Shown: positions 27,951 through 36,977 of the stretch, piece after piece
Layout of the letters: each line of letters starts with the position of its first letter
Numbering within the stretch: the first letter of the stretch is position 1
Source of the DNA: Paenibacillus polymyxa
GTDB taxonomy: Bacteria; Bacillota; Bacilli; Paenibacillales; Paenibacillaceae
Assembly: GCF_001719045.1 (NCBI RefSeq)
Contig: NZ_CP015423.1
Location: 2,564,001-2,628,000, forward strand
Direction: 5' to 3'
DNA: 64,000 nucleotides
The notes under the pieces: model-generated
The model's input: the letters and a program-made list of their open reading frames with translations, nothing else
The model's database searches: none
What the model was told of the DNA's origin: nothing
Translations under genes and position numbers: made by a program

Positions 27951-28592
27951 TTACAGCCGGATTGCCTCAGCAATAGGCGTACTGCCAGAAACCAGATTAA
28001 TTGCACGATGATACGTCCGCTGTTCCTCCAGCGCTGCTACCACCGCTGCCGCCACATCTTCACGAGAAATGGTGTGGCTGGTGAGCTCCTCACCGGTAGC
28101 AACTTTTCCGGTGCCCACATCATCCGTCAGGCCACCCGGACGAAGAATCGTGTAGTCCAGGTTGCTCGCTTCCAACAAGCGGTCAGCGTAATGCTTCGCC
28201 ACATAATACGGTTTAATGGATGCAGGCCACTGCTCCCGATTCTCCGCATGTAGGGCGCTGACCATAACGAAGCGCTGGATACCCGCTTGTTCGGCGGCTT
28301 CCATCGCCTTGACCGCTCCATCCAGGTCGATAAGCAGCGTTTTATCCGCTCCTGTTTTTCCACCGGAGCCTGCTGTGAATACGACAGCATCGCTGCCTTT
28401 TATAGCTGCGGCAATATCACCAACCGTCCCTTCGAGGTCAGCTACCACCGTTTCTGCTCCCAAACGTTCAAGCGCTTCGGCCTGATCCGAATGGCGGATC
28501 AACGCCTTTACGCGATGCGATTTATTCTGCCCCAGTAGACGGACAAGATGTCTGCCTACTTTTCCATTTGCGCCAATCACCAGTACGTTCAC
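27951..28592 (-). CDS. Atypical SDR NAD(P)-binding protein (YhfK-like)
   Basis: Rossmann-fold protein of the atypical short-chain dehydrogenase group SDR_a5, 213 aa. The nucleotide loop is VLVIGANGKVGRHLV; the next strand VKALIRHSDQ with Arg favours NADP; VVFTAGSGG and YYVAKHYADRLL follow. B. subtilis YhfK (214 aa) is a close match in length and layout. The reaction is unknown; the group includes NmrA-like redox sensors and flavin-type reductases. GTG 28592 is the start, five bases after AGGAGGGG. A TetR-type gene lies 100 bases upstream on the same strand and may control it. Confidence 0.88.
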   Translation of the reverse strand: MNVLVIGANGKVGRHLVRLLGQNKSHRVKALIRHSDQAEALERLGAETVVADLEGTVGDIAAAIKGSDAVVFTAGSGGKTGADKTLLIDLDGAVKAMEAAEQAGIQRFVMVSALHAENREQWPASIKPYYVAKHYADRLLEASNLDYTILRPGGLTDDVGTGKVATGEELTSHTISREDVAAAVVAALEEQRTYHRAINLVSGSTPIAEAIRL

Positions 28593-28692
28593 TCATACCC
28601 CTCCTGTATTCGCAGTCTCTCATCTACATTATACAGATGTATTTTACCCTTCGGGTCTGCGACGCAATCATGTTAGCTGCATCAGGCTGAAA

Positions 28693-29295
28693 TCAGACTT
28701 CTTTGGTAAGCTCGACATCTCGCTTTTGCCGCACACGCAGACCTGCCAAAAAGGTAGCCATCATCACCTCAATACTCCGGTCCACCTCCATAGGTAAACC
28801 AAAGCCGCCCTTTTGTTCAAGTGAGGCGAATCCATGAAGCAGACTACGGAATCCCCTCGCTGCATGAATGCAATCTTCTTCCTTAAAGCCATAACCACTG
28901 GACAGGACGGTAATGACCAGCTCAGCCACGCGATCCGCAGCCTGCCTCATTTCGGTATCATTTCGATCAGTTGCATACTGCATCGCTTCATACAAACCTG
29001 GTCGCTCGCGAGCATACCGCATATACGCGTTCCCCATAGCGGTCAGCGCATCTTCGCCCGCTCTACCAACCGCTGCGCTCATCAAAGCTTCCTCCAACTG
29101 TTCGAGGCTGTGCAATGCCAGTACTTGGCGCAGTCCATTCAATCCGTTCACGTGGTTATACAAGGACGGAGGGCGAATGTGCAGCTTTTGCGCCAGTGTG
29201 GTGAGCGTGACATCCTCCATCCCTTGTTCATTGGCAATGTCCTCGGCAGCCCGCAGGATATCTTGCAGTTTTACTCCGTTTCTAGGCGACATCAT
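28693..29295 (-). CDS. TetR family regulator with WHG-type C-terminal domain
   Basis: Repressor-type DNA-binding protein of about 200 aa. The helix-turn-helix is at about 10-55 (ILRAAEDIANEQGMEDVTLT then LAQKLHIRPPSLYNHVNGLN). The C-terminal ligand domain has the TetR_C_13 (WHG) features: YARERPGLYEAM, then ARGFRSLLHGFASLEQKGGFGLP. The start is one of two consecutive ATGs (29295 or 29292) behind GGAGG; the upstream in-frame ATG at 29310 overlaps that ribosome site. It is divergent from the FetAB-like genes and precedes the SDR gene; either could be the target. Confidence 0.9.
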   Translation of the reverse strand: MMSPRNGVKLQDILRAAEDIANEQGMEDVTLTTLAQKLHIRPPSLYNHVNGLNGLRQVLALHSLEQLEEALMSAAVGRAGEDALTAMGNAYMRYARERPGLYEAMQYATDRNDTEMRQAADRVAELVITVLSSGYGFKEEDCIHAARGFRSLLHGFASLEQKGGFGLPMEVDRSIEVMMATFLAGLRVRQKRDVELTKEV

Positions 29296-29539
29296 CCCGC
29301 CTCCTTCCATCTAATTTCTATGTAATCCGGTTCCTTATACATATACTGAGTCGATCCAGATTCTATTTTAACTAATCCTGTTAGTTTATACAAAGAAAAT
29401 GCCGTTTACAACAGCCGACCTGCATCGAACCTTTATAGAAGAGCATAGCAGGCATTACTGATATAATAAAAAAATAAGATCATAAACGGAACGGATCTGA
29501 TCCCTTTCTCGATCACTTACAAAGGAGCTAGCTATATCT

Positions 29540-30280
29540 ATGGAACCCAAGCCACTTCCAGCTATTGAATTCAATCACATTATCAAATATTTCACCGGGT
29601 CTGGACAGCAACGTGCTGTTCTGAACGGGATTACAGCAAAAGTCTCCCCCGGCAAAATCACCACGTTGGTCGGTCCATCGGGGTCTGGTAAAAGCACGTT
29701 GCTTTCACTGTGCAACCTCCTAATGACACCGGATGAAGGAGACATCCATGTCCTCGGCAAACCTATATCGGAGTGGGAGATCCCTGAACTGAGACGGAAA
29801 GTAGCATTGGTTTTTCAGGATGCCCCCATGCTTCAGGGAACGGTCCTATACAATCTCCAAACCGTAGAACGGCTGCACGGTACAGTGCTGGATGATCCTG
29901 CCGGCCTGTTGGAACGCGTAGGACTTACTCGCGACCTGTTGGAACAGAAGGCGCAGGAACTGTCCGGCGGACAAAGACAGCGCTTGGCCTTGGCGCGGAC
30001 ACTCGCGAACCGTCCGGATATTTTACTGCTGGATGAGATTACTTCTGCACTGGACCCTGCCTCGGTCAAAGAGGTTGAGGAACTGTTGCTGCAAATGAAC
30101 AAAGAAGAGGGAACAACGATGGTCTGGATTACGCATCATATGGAACAAGCCCGCAGGGTAGGCCACGAAACATGGCTGATGATCGACGGAAGACTGATAG
30201 AACAAGCGGATACGGAGACGTTTTTTGATGCTCCACAGCATAGTGAGACCCGCAGGTTTGTAGCAGGAGAATGGGTATGA
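29540..30280 (+). CDS. fetA: ABC transporter ATPase (FetA-like)
   Basis: Nucleotide-binding subunit of a two-gene ABC transporter, 246 aa. Walker A GPSGSGKST, Q loop VALVFQDAPML, signature LSGGQRQRLALARTL, Walker B ILLLDEITSALD and switch WITHHMEQ are all present. With the FetB-type permease overlapping its end it forms a pair like E. coli FetAB (iron export, oxidative-stress tolerance) and B. subtilis YjkBA. ATG 29540 is preceded by AAAGGAG. The substrate in Paenibacillus is not shown by sequence. Confidence 0.92.
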   Translation: MEPKPLPAIEFNHIIKYFTGSGQQRAVLNGITAKVSPGKITTLVGPSGSGKSTLLSLCNLLMTPDEGDIHVLGKPISEWEIPELRRKVALVFQDAPMLQGTVLYNLQTVERLHGTVLDDPAGLLERVGLTRDLLEQKAQELSGGQRQRLALARTLANRPDILLLDEITSALDPASVKEVEELLLQMNKEEGTTMVWITHHMEQARRVGHETWLMIDGRLIEQADTETFFDAPQHSETRRFVAGEWV

Positions 30281-31038
30281 CGATTGTTGCCTTGATTCTC
30301 TCTCTCGGTTTTGTATTTATCGCCATCGTCATGTCCAAATCCTTCAAACTCGGTCTGGACCGAGACATAATTATCGCCACAATCAGAGCGTCGGTTCAAC
30401 TGCTGGCGATTGGATATGTATTGCATTTGATTTTTGGGATGCAAAGCTACGGATTTATCGTATTATTCATTCTGCTCATGATTACCGTAGCCTCACAAAA
30501 TGTTGCGCGCAAAGGACGATTTATCCCCGGTCTCATGTGGAAATCATTCCTGACGCTGCTGTGTGTGGAAATCGTTACACAGACATTCCTCATTGGCCTG
30601 CATATCATTCCTGCGACAGCCCGGTATATGATTCCGATTAGCGGCATGATCATTGGCAGTTCCATGATTTTGTCCAGCCTGCTGGTGTCTCGGCTCAAGT
30701 CGGAAGTCCTGCTGCGCAAGCCTGAAATCATGCTCATTCTGGCGTTAGGCGGCACGCCTAGACAAGCCATCTTCCCTATACTCAAGGATTGCATACGTTC
30801 CAGTATGATTCCAACCATTGAGGGGCAGAAAACGCTGGGGCTTGTCCAGCTTCCCGGCATGATGACCGGACAAATCATCGCAGGTGCCAATCCGATTGCC
30901 GCCGTGCGTTTGCAATTGCTCATCGTATTTACCACCATGACCTCTGCTATTTTGACCAGCGTGCTGCTCAGCCTGTTCATTTATCCGGCATTATTTAACC
31001 GCCAGCAACAACTGCACACAGAAGCATGGGAACGCTAA
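30277..31038 (+). CDS. fetB: ABC transporter permease (FetB / UPF0014 family)
   Basis: Membrane subunit of 253 aa with about seven helices. Family motifs: RASVQLLAIGYVLHLIFG near the N-terminus, ARYMIPISGMIIGSSM in the middle and GLVQLPGMMTGQIIAGANPI near the end. The family includes FetB, linked to iron export. I choose ATG 30277, which overlaps the ATPase stop by ATGA and has AGGAGA six bases upstream, rather than the in-frame ATG 30271. The two subunits are therefore translationally coupled. Confidence 0.92.
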   Translation: MTIVALILSLGFVFIAIVMSKSFKLGLDRDIIIATIRASVQLLAIGYVLHLIFGMQSYGFIVLFILLMITVASQNVARKGRFIPGLMWKSFLTLLCVEIVTQTFLIGLHIIPATARYMIPISGMIIGSSMILSSLLVSRLKSEVLLRKPEIMLILALGGTPRQAIFPILKDCIRSSMIPTIEGQKTLGLVQLPGMMTGQIIAGANPIAAVRLQLLIVFTTMTSAILTSVLLSLFIYPALFNRQQQLHTEAWER

Positions 31039-31161
31039 TCAGGTGAATATCCCCAGTTATCTGTGATTTCACAAAATAAAAGAGACATGTTTAATTCCTG
31101 ACACAAAGGTTAATAGATACACGTACCCGCTTTACTAAAATTCGATGAGGAGTGATTGAAC

Positions 31162-31509
31162 ATGGCTAACAACAACCAAAATGGCAAAATGAGTCGCGAA
31201 GAGGCAGGACGTTTAGGTGGAGAAGCTACTGCTAAAAATCACGACAAAGAATTTTATCAAGAGATTGGCGAAAAAGGTGGCGAAGCCACTTCCAAAAGTC
31301 ATGGCAAGGACTTCTACCAGGAAATTGGTGAAAAAGGCGGCGAAGCCACTTCCAAAAACCATGACAAGGAATTCTATCAAGAAATCGGACGCAAGGGCGG
31401 CGAAGCCCGTGGCAACTCAGACCAAAGTGATAGCGACGGGAAAATGAGCAGGGAAGAAGCTGGCCGTAAAGGCGGCGAAGCCCGCGCACGTCAGCGTAGA
31501 GATAACTGA
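31162..31509 (+). CDS. KGG-repeat general stress protein (GsiB-like hydrophilin)
   Basis: Highly hydrophilic 115-aa protein made of repeats of about 21 residues: KMSREEAGRLGGEATAKNH, then three units of the form KEFYQEIGEKGGEATSK, and a closing KMSREEAGRKGGEARARQ. These are KGG/YciG-type motifs as in B. subtilis GsiB, an LEA-like stress protein of the general stress (SigB) regulon, thought to protect against drying and other stress. ATG 31162 follows GAGGAG by nine bases. It is a single gene with a perfect terminator. Confidence 0.92.
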   Translation: MANNNQNGKMSREEAGRLGGEATAKNHDKEFYQEIGEKGGEATSKSHGKDFYQEIGEKGGEATSKNHDKEFYQEIGRKGGEARGNSDQSDSDGKMSREEAGRKGGEARARQRRDN

Positions 31510-31594
31510 CAATAGGGAGTATGTGGTCAGTGCAATTGCAATGTAGAGGCACAGACTGCATATAAACATGAAGTATAGTGGACGTTTATGTTAT

Positions 31595-31633
31595 AAAAGC
31601 CTATCTGCCGAAACAACGGCAGATAGGCTTTTT
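31595..31633 (+). terminator. Terminator of the KGG protein gene
   Basis: AAAAGCCTATCTGCCG pairs perfectly with CGGCAGATAGGCTTTT and is followed by T. Confidence 0.93.
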
Positions 31634-31941
31634 GTGTGAAAGTTACTTTCGTCAACCGATCATACGCCTTACAATATACATAAACAGGTTAATTAACCAA
31701 TCATACATATTTTATTACAAATGAACGAATATATCCGTCAGATTCTTTTCTCACGTCATCCTACTTATTGCGAACAAGACAACAAGGACTAACACAGCCC
31801 TTGGTTAAAGCTTCATGGATACAAAAGAGTGCATGCAACTCAAGTCAAATATTCCTGCATTCCGGCTGTTAAGATGGAGTCGAAAGGGAAACCTCGTGTA
31901 CGAAACCCACCCTTCATTTTAAAAAAAACAATGGAGACGTT
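31634..31941. other. 308-base gap with no clear gene
   Basis: AT-rich. Two tiny open frames with ATG (23 and 35 codons, near 31721 and 31815) lack ribosome sites and I do not call them. It may hold decayed sequence before the small gene at 31942. Confidence 0.4.
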
Positions 31942-32085
31942 ATGAGAATGGTGGAGGAGAGGGCTTGGAACTTTGACCCTAGCAGCCTGGGGTATGAATG
32001 GGATGAGGAAACAAAACAAGATTATCAGCGGCATTTCCCAGAAGGATACGGATACGCAGTGTTACGTCCAGTGAAAAAAAAGTGA
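31942..32085 (+). CDS. Small acidic/aromatic hypothetical protein (47 aa)
   Basis: The function is unknown. Translation gives RMVEERAWNFDPSSLGYEWD, continues with HFPEGYGYAVLRP, and ends in a basic KKK tail. Rich in Trp, Tyr and Glu, it has no membrane segment and no cysteine. GGAG lies nine bases before ATG 31942. Amino-acid use looks like a folded small protein rather than chance, but there is no family I can name. It has no partner genes, and the neighbourhood is accessory in character. Confidence 0.5.
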   Translation: MRMVEERAWNFDPSSLGYEWDEETKQDYQRHFPEGYGYAVLRPVKKK

Positions 32086-32244
32086 AGAGAAAAAGAACCC
32101 CAAGAAGCCGCTACGATCAGGATGCTGTTCATCGTCTTGCTAAAGTCTGTTGAAAAATAATAACAGTTTATTACTAACGGATTCCATTTTGAGGTGCAAT
32201 ACACATCGAATTGACATTGTGGACACAATACGATGTAAATATAG

Positions 32245-32283
32245 AATAAACCGATCACTGAATCATACAGTGATCGGTTTATT
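32245..32283. terminator. Perfect 16-base inverted repeat at the end of the zeta-like gene
   Basis: AATAAACCGATCACTG (32245-32260) and CAGTGATCGGTTTATT (32268-32283). It overlaps the stop of the minus-strand kinase gene and has no clear T run, so terminator or mRNA-end stabiliser. Confidence 0.6.
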
Positions 32284-32884
32284 CTTGATCAGCATTTTTA
32301 TTTTGCAAGTAACTATCAATGATTTCAACCCAATCCGGTAACAACGCCACATGATGTTTTATCGTTTCACTATCTGATTCCAATACAATCACGCCATCTG
32401 AGCTGCTGTTGTCAATGACAATTAAATGATTGATAAGTTTAAGATGTAAGAGAAGATTGTCCAGCGAGGTCTGATGCCGTCTTATAATATCAGCGGTATC
32501 AATGTGGTGACCCCCATTTCGAACTCGTGCAGCAACTCGCTCGATATTAAGACGATAATCACCAAGGCCCACATAAAACATAATAACTTCAAAGCCCTTT
32601 TCTTTTGCCATTCGCATTTGTCGAATCACATTGCCACCAGCAAGTGTCGTCTCTACGGTAAAATCTCGTTTATTTCTTATACAATCCCGCGCTAGCTTAA
32701 TCGCTTCCTTTCCTGCCGATACTTTGTGTCGATCAGGGTTTTCACGATCAATCCCTCGCGCTAACGCATCTGGATCGATATTAACACTTACACCAAGTTT
32801 ATCAACGATTAGATTACGAATTGTACTCTTACCACTTCCATTGTTTCCTGCGAATACAAACATAGTAGCAAACGGCTCACTCAT
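32279..32884 (-). CDS. Zeta-toxin-like P-loop kinase
   Basis: P-loop protein of 201 aa resembling zeta-type toxins, which phosphorylate UDP-N-acetylglucosamine. Walker A is FAGNNGSGKST (about 11-21); next come the acidic residue in NIDPDALARGI (substrate site in zeta proteins), FTVETTLAGGNVIRQM as the second strand and lid, and a basic cluster RVAARVRNGGHHIDTADIIRRH. The start overlaps the stop of a 57-residue gene by ATGA, an arrangement typical of antitoxin-toxin operons. It may instead be a harmless small-molecule kinase, as several chromosomal zeta-like ATPases are. Single operon, minus strand. Confidence 0.8.
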   Translation of the reverse strand: MSEPFATMFVFAGNNGSGKSTIRNLIVDKLGVSVNIDPDALARGIDRENPDRHKVSAGKEAIKLARDCIRNKRDFTVETTLAGGNVIRQMRMAKEKGFEVIMFYVGLGDYRLNIERVAARVRNGGHHIDTADIIRRHQTSLDNLLLHLKLINHLIVIDNSSSDGVIVLESDSETIKHHVALLPDWVEIIDSYLQNKNADQE

Positions 32885-33054
32885 GATAAAATATCCTGCT
32901 CTTTAATTCGTTCGACTTGACCATTACTGTACTCTTTAACAAATTGACCATCCGACGTTTTGTAGACAATATATGTGCCATTTGCTTTAGCGTCCAGTTT
33001 TGCTCTATCTCCAGTTAGTTTGATTAACTTGCCTAGGTCGTGTGTACGATTCAT
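32881..33054 (-). CDS. Small partner of the zeta-like kinase, candidate antitoxin (57 aa)
   Basis: This short gene lies immediately upstream of the kinase and overlaps it by four bases (ATGA), so the two are co-translated. The 57-residue product begins MNRTHDLGKLIKLTGDRAKLDAKANG and has a beta-hairpin-like middle (TYIVYKTSDGQFVKEYSNGQ) and ends KEQDILS. It is not like the three-helix epsilon antitoxin of classical zeta systems. Antitoxin function is inferred only from size, order and overlap. The ribosome site is weak (GGTGATGG). Confidence 0.65.
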   Translation of the reverse strand: MNRTHDLGKLIKLTGDRAKLDAKANGTYIVYKTSDGQFVKEYSNGQVERIKEQDILS

Positions 33055-33292
33055 TCAGCCATCACCATCCCATCCAAATCATATATCGAGAGTATATCAT
33101 AAATCGAAAAGTCTGAAAGAATCCAGCGTCACTCAAATCCATACGAATACCGTACGGCTAAAAATCGTGACAAGTAAATAGGATCGAAATATTGTCTTTT
33201 TAATACATTTTAATAAATAAATTTGGAATAAATGCTACCTTCAGTTTTTTTATTCGTCTATAACAACAAATACAATTGCGGAGGTATAGGCA

Positions 33293-33532
33293 ATGAAATC
33301 TTTTCGTTTTTGGCTAGTCCTAATCTCATGTCTAGTTATTACTGTAAATATTACGGGGTACGACGACTATAATATACTATTGGCTATCATTAGCCCGCTA
33401 GTTTGGATGTATGAATCATTTCGATTTGTGCGAGAGGCAGACATCCCCATAACTATTGTTTACTTCACTACACTAATTTTCTGGTATCTCATTGGATACG
33501 CTTTAGACTGTTTGATTAGAAAATTGTTTTAA
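33293..33532 (+). CDS. Small membrane protein (79 aa), unknown
   Basis: Short protein with three hydrophobic stretches (about 5-20, 27-40, 52-72) and charged loops (YESFRFVREADIP), so a two- or three-helix membrane protein. No family is recognised. GCGGAGGTAT before ATG 33293 is a good ribosome site, which supports it being real. Its end overlaps the end of the convergent lipoprotein remnant by 17 bases. Confidence 0.65.
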   Translation: MKSFRFWLVLISCLVITVNITGYDDYNILLAIISPLVWMYESFRFVREADIPITIVYFTTLIFWYLIGYALDCLIRKLF

Positions 33533-33743
33533 AGCGATAATCATCAGACAGTGAAAGCATCTTGTCGTAATCGCGACTCATAGAAGCGTTCATATATTCT
33601 GAAAATGTCGAGACAGCAGCCTCTTGGGGCTTATCGGGAAGTTTATAAGATTCCTTACCTCCTCCAAAACCTGTAGCAATTACGGTCAAAATCCCTCCTA
33701 GGACAACCAAGCAAGCCAACTTATTACGCGATACAATCCTCAA
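33516..33743 (-). pseudogene. Truncated exported-protein gene (75 codons)
   Basis: Begins with TTG 33743 behind a G-rich ribosome site. N-terminal export signal (KLACLVVLGGILTVIATGF), then KLPDKPQEAAVSTFSEYMNA and SLSDDYRF, the usual opening of small lipoprotein-like secreted proteins of the DUF4878/4829 kind. The frame stops only about 45 residues after the signal, inside the convergent membrane-protein gene, so the rest of the domain seems to be lost. A short genuine protein is possible. Confidence 0.45.
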
Positions 33744-34000
33744 TAAATAACCCCCCCTTTGTTGTAAATTTTACCACCTATTTTCAACGTATCTCAACTT
33801 ACAAAGCCACTGTAAAACGCAGCATAACTTCTTGTAAAATCGCATTCATTTAAATCCAAGGCCATTCTTTTAATATAATTTTATTTTAACGTAAATACTC
33901 ACTGAATACCTTTGTTACCTTATGTAATGTCGTCTTCCCATCCTGTAAACTAAGTTCCATCAAGCGGTAACCGCTGGATCATAGAGAGGATGAGATATTT

Positions 34001-35182
34001 ATGGGTTTGGATAATAAAGTTTTTGCGATACAAGCTGGTCTGGACGGACGTGTAAATGCAGTTATAGATCAAACCCTTGCCGAGAAGCGCCTGGTCGGCG
34101 CAGTCGTCATGATATATATGGACGGTTCACCCGTGTATGTCCGAGCGGCGGGGCTGGCTGATCGAGAAGAACAACGTCCTATGCATGAGGATGCTTTATT
34201 TCGGCTTTCTTCTGTATCCAAACCGATTGTATCTACTGCGGCTTTGGTTTTGGCAGCCCAAGGATTGATTAAGCTCGATGAATCTATTGAACGCTGGTTG
34301 CCCGATTTTCGCCCCCGATTAATCAGTGGTGAGCAGCCCTCCATTACAGTACGCCAATTGCTGACACATACTGCCGGGTTGACCTATGGCTTTTTAGAGG
34401 AAGAAGGCGGCGGCCCCTATCATCGTGCAGGCGTATCAGATGGCATGGATTTCTCAAATCTTACGCTGGAAGAGAACTTGCAACGTTTGGCTTCTGTGCC
34501 ACTGTTATATACACCGGGTAAAGCGTGGGGATATTCGATTGCTACTGATGTGCTCGGCGCTATCATTAGCCGTGTATGTGGCACAACCCTTGATGCTGCT
34601 GTTAGAAAGCTCGTTACCGAACCTCTCGGTATGCACGACACCAGTTTTGCGGTCGCGGATGCTGGACGGCTTGCGGCTCCTTATGTCAACGATATATCAG
34701 AACCCCGGCGGATGCGTGAGCTTGAGGTTGCGCAGGTTTTTGAAGGCACCGCAGGACTTCGTTTTCAGCCTGCACGAGCCTTTGATCCCACGGCTTTCCA
34801 CTCTGGTGGCTCTGGTATGATTGGCAGCGCAAAAGATTTCATGCGGCTGCTGGAAACACTGCGAAACGGCGGCAATCCGTTGCTTTCAGAGGAATGGGTC
34901 CGTGAAATGGGCACCATCCAGACCGGGAACCTCCCCTTGGCAGGCTGGCCGGGGCGGGGCTTTGGACTAGGATTCACCGTACTCCAAAATCCCGACGAAA
35001 GTGGAACAGCAGAATCACCCGGAACGTGGCGTCTCGGAGGAGCTTACGGCCATTCGTGGTTCGTTGATCCCGCACTAAGACTTAGTGTTGTCGCCTTTAC
35101 CAATACAGCATTCGAAGGGATGTCAGGTCCGTTTACAACCGAGCTTTGCCAAGCCATTTACGGTAGCTCAAATAGGGTCTAA
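34001..35182 (+). CDS. Serine hydrolase, class C beta-lactamase / esterase EstB family
   Basis: Cytoplasmic-looking serine hydrolase, 393 aa, no signal peptide. The SxxK nucleophile is Ser71 in LSSVSKPI, the general-base Tyr lies in GKAWGYSIATD, and the third motif is replaced by YGHSWFVDP, as in EstB-type esterases rather than true beta-lactamases (HSG/KTG). HTAGLTYGF is also typical. Likely an esterase or D-amino-peptidase-like enzyme; the substrate is unknown. Its last 15 bases overlap the convergent Lrp gene. Confidence 0.9.
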   Translation: MGLDNKVFAIQAGLDGRVNAVIDQTLAEKRLVGAVVMIYMDGSPVYVRAAGLADREEQRPMHEDALFRLSSVSKPIVSTAALVLAAQGLIKLDESIERWLPDFRPRLISGEQPSITVRQLLTHTAGLTYGFLEEEGGGPYHRAGVSDGMDFSNLTLEENLQRLASVPLLYTPGKAWGYSIATDVLGAIISRVCGTTLDAAVRKLVTEPLGMHDTSFAVADAGRLAAPYVNDISEPRRMRELEVAQVFEGTAGLRFQPARAFDPTAFHSGGSGMIGSAKDFMRLLETLRNGGNPLLSEEWVREMGTIQTGNLPLAGWPGRGFGLGFTVLQNPDESGTAESPGTWRLGGAYGHSWFVDPALRLSVVAFTNTAFEGMSGPFTTELCQAIYGSSNRV

Positions 35183-35611
35183 TAAAGTGGGGGTTACATA
35201 TTTATGGTCTACAGGCGAGGACAGGACAATTAACGTGGTAGAGTGCCCGTGCTTTCCACACTCATCCCCGAACTGCTCCAGCTTGAGCATAGACTCAACC
35301 ATGACTTTCAGTAAGTAATTTTGCTCGCCGCTGATTCTATGGCACTCAATGACTTCAGGTGCAGATTGGCAAAACTCAACAAATGAATTGCATTGATTCG
35401 TGTGCACGAGCACGTGAGCCATGATCGGCTTTCCGACTTTCTCATGTGAAACTATGGCACGATACCCGGTGATAATACCTTTATCCTCCATGCGCCGCAC
35501 TCTTTCCGTTACGGCAGGCTGGGAAAGCCCAACCTCCTTACCCAGCTCGGTCATGGAGATACGCGCCTGGTTTTGTAGACACAACAAAATTTTATGATCC
35601 ACTTGATCCAT
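35168..35611 (-). CDS. Lrp/AsnC family regulator
   Basis: Feast/famine-type regulator, 147 aa. N-terminal helix-turn-helix (DHKILLCLQNQARISMTELG, then LSQPAVTERVRRMEDKGIIT) and C-terminal ligand-binding RAM domain (ISGEQNYLLKVMVESM). The start is ATG 35611 behind AAGGAGG. It is divergent from the MFS transporter gene, which is probably its target, as in many Lrp-exporter pairs (amino-acid or drug efflux). Confidence 0.93.
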   Translation of the reverse strand: MDQVDHKILLCLQNQARISMTELGKEVGLSQPAVTERVRRMEDKGIITGYRAIVSHEKVGKPIMAHVLVHTNQCNSFVEFCQSAPEVIECHRISGEQNYLLKVMVESMLKLEQFGDECGKHGHSTTLIVLSSPVDHKYVTPTLLDPI

Positions 35612-35767
35612 CAAATCAGCCTCCTTAAGTTCAAGGTAATATTACAAAAACACAATTATTATTATGTATTATTTCGAACATTGGCTTATTATTTTATGAT
35701 TCAATGAAATATTAGCATGCAAAATCAAGGACGTAAAGCAGGAAGACGTGGAAAGGGAATGAAACTA

Positions 35768-36946
35768 ATGAAATATAGTAAGCCCCTGCTTTTCATTGCG
35801 CTTGGCCTATTTGGTGTATACACGATTGAGTTCGGTGTGGTTGGCATTTTGCCGGTCATCATTGAACGGTTTCATATTACGGCAGCTCAGGCCGGGTTTC
35901 TTGTCAGTTCATTTGCATTGATCATCGCGTTGTTCGGTCCCTTCATGGTGCTATTGATGTCCAGGTTTAACCGCAAGCGAATCATGACAATGTCGTTGTT
36001 TGTTTTTGCCATAACAAGCTTGCTGTCAGCCTATACATCCAACTTTTATCTACTAGTGATTTTACGTATCATTCCGGCTCTGTTTCACCCGGTGTATTTC
36101 TCGCTTGCCTTTGTCGCTGCCACTGCGTTGTATCCCCCGGAAAAAGCAACGCAAGCTTCCGCCAAGGCCTTTCTCGGCACGAGCATGGGAATGGTACTCG
36201 GTATTCCAATTACAGCCTATATCGCCAATCAATTTTCATACGAGGCCTCCTTCTGGTTTACTGCGGTAGCGAATGGGCTTGCAGGGATAGGTATTTTATT
36301 TATGCTGCCGGATACACCGCAAGCCGAAATGTTCTCCTATCGGAAGCAGCTTGGCATTTTGCGTAAAGTATCGCTGTGGCTCAATATCGGGGCGGCTACT
36401 TTTATTTTTGCAGCCATGTTCTCGGTGTATAGCTATTCTGCCGAATATTTGGGGCAAAATACAGGGATGAGCAGCAAGGTTATCAGTTTTCTGCTTATTA
36501 TTTTCGGCATCGGCGGAATGCTCGGCAATCTGTTGGCTGGCAAGCTCATGGGCTTGCATAAGGTACGGACCGCTCTTTTTCATCCAGTAGTCTTGGGGGG
36601 CACCTATTTGTTGTTGTACGGGATCAGTTCTTCATTTATCCCTACGCTCTTCATCATTATCGTGTGGGGGGCCGTTCATACCAGCGGACTGATTGTCGCC
36701 CAGATTTGGGTGATTGATGAGGCCAAAGAAGCTCCTGCGTTTGCCAACAGTCTTTATATCTCGTTTATTAACCTAGGGGTCTCACTGGGCTCGCTGGCAG
36801 GGGGGTGGTTTATTGCCAGAGCGGGAATCCATGGGACGCTGTGGAGCGGTTTGCTGTTCGCCATGCTGGCGATGGTATGCATCGGGTCTAAGTTGATTTA
36901 TCCACGTATTTTGCGAAAATATAAAGGGTTAGATGTGCAAAGCTAA
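35768..36946 (+). CDS. MFS transporter (DHA1 drug/sugar efflux type)
   Basis: Twelve-helix major facilitator of about 392 aa. The loop 2-3 motif is MSRFNRKRIMTMS; helix 5 carries GTSMGMVLGIPITAYIA, a motif C variant that marks proton antiporters. Likely exporter of sugars, amino acids or drugs. Start: ATG 35768 is ten bases after AAAGGG; ATG 35759 is too close to it, and the longer open frame from 35717 is less likely. It is divergent from the Lrp-type regulator. Confidence 0.9.
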   Translation: MKYSKPLLFIALGLFGVYTIEFGVVGILPVIIERFHITAAQAGFLVSSFALIIALFGPFMVLLMSRFNRKRIMTMSLFVFAITSLLSAYTSNFYLLVILRIIPALFHPVYFSLAFVAATALYPPEKATQASAKAFLGTSMGMVLGIPITAYIANQFSYEASFWFTAVANGLAGIGILFMLPDTPQAEMFSYRKQLGILRKVSLWLNIGAATFIFAAMFSVYSYSAEYLGQNTGMSSKVISFLLIIFGIGGMLGNLLAGKLMGLHKVRTALFHPVVLGGTYLLLYGISSSFIPTLFIIIVWGAVHTSGLIVAQIWVIDEAKEAPAFANSLYISFINLGVSLGSLAGGWFIARAGIHGTLWSGLLFAMLAMVCIGSKLIYPRILRKYKGLDVQS

Positions 36947-36977
36947 AAAGTTGCAAGAGGCCCAAGCCTGTTATCAT

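Noticed and set aside
31721..31930. Two tiny ATG frames (23 and 35 codons)
   Set aside because: No ribosome sites and nothing that separates them from chance.
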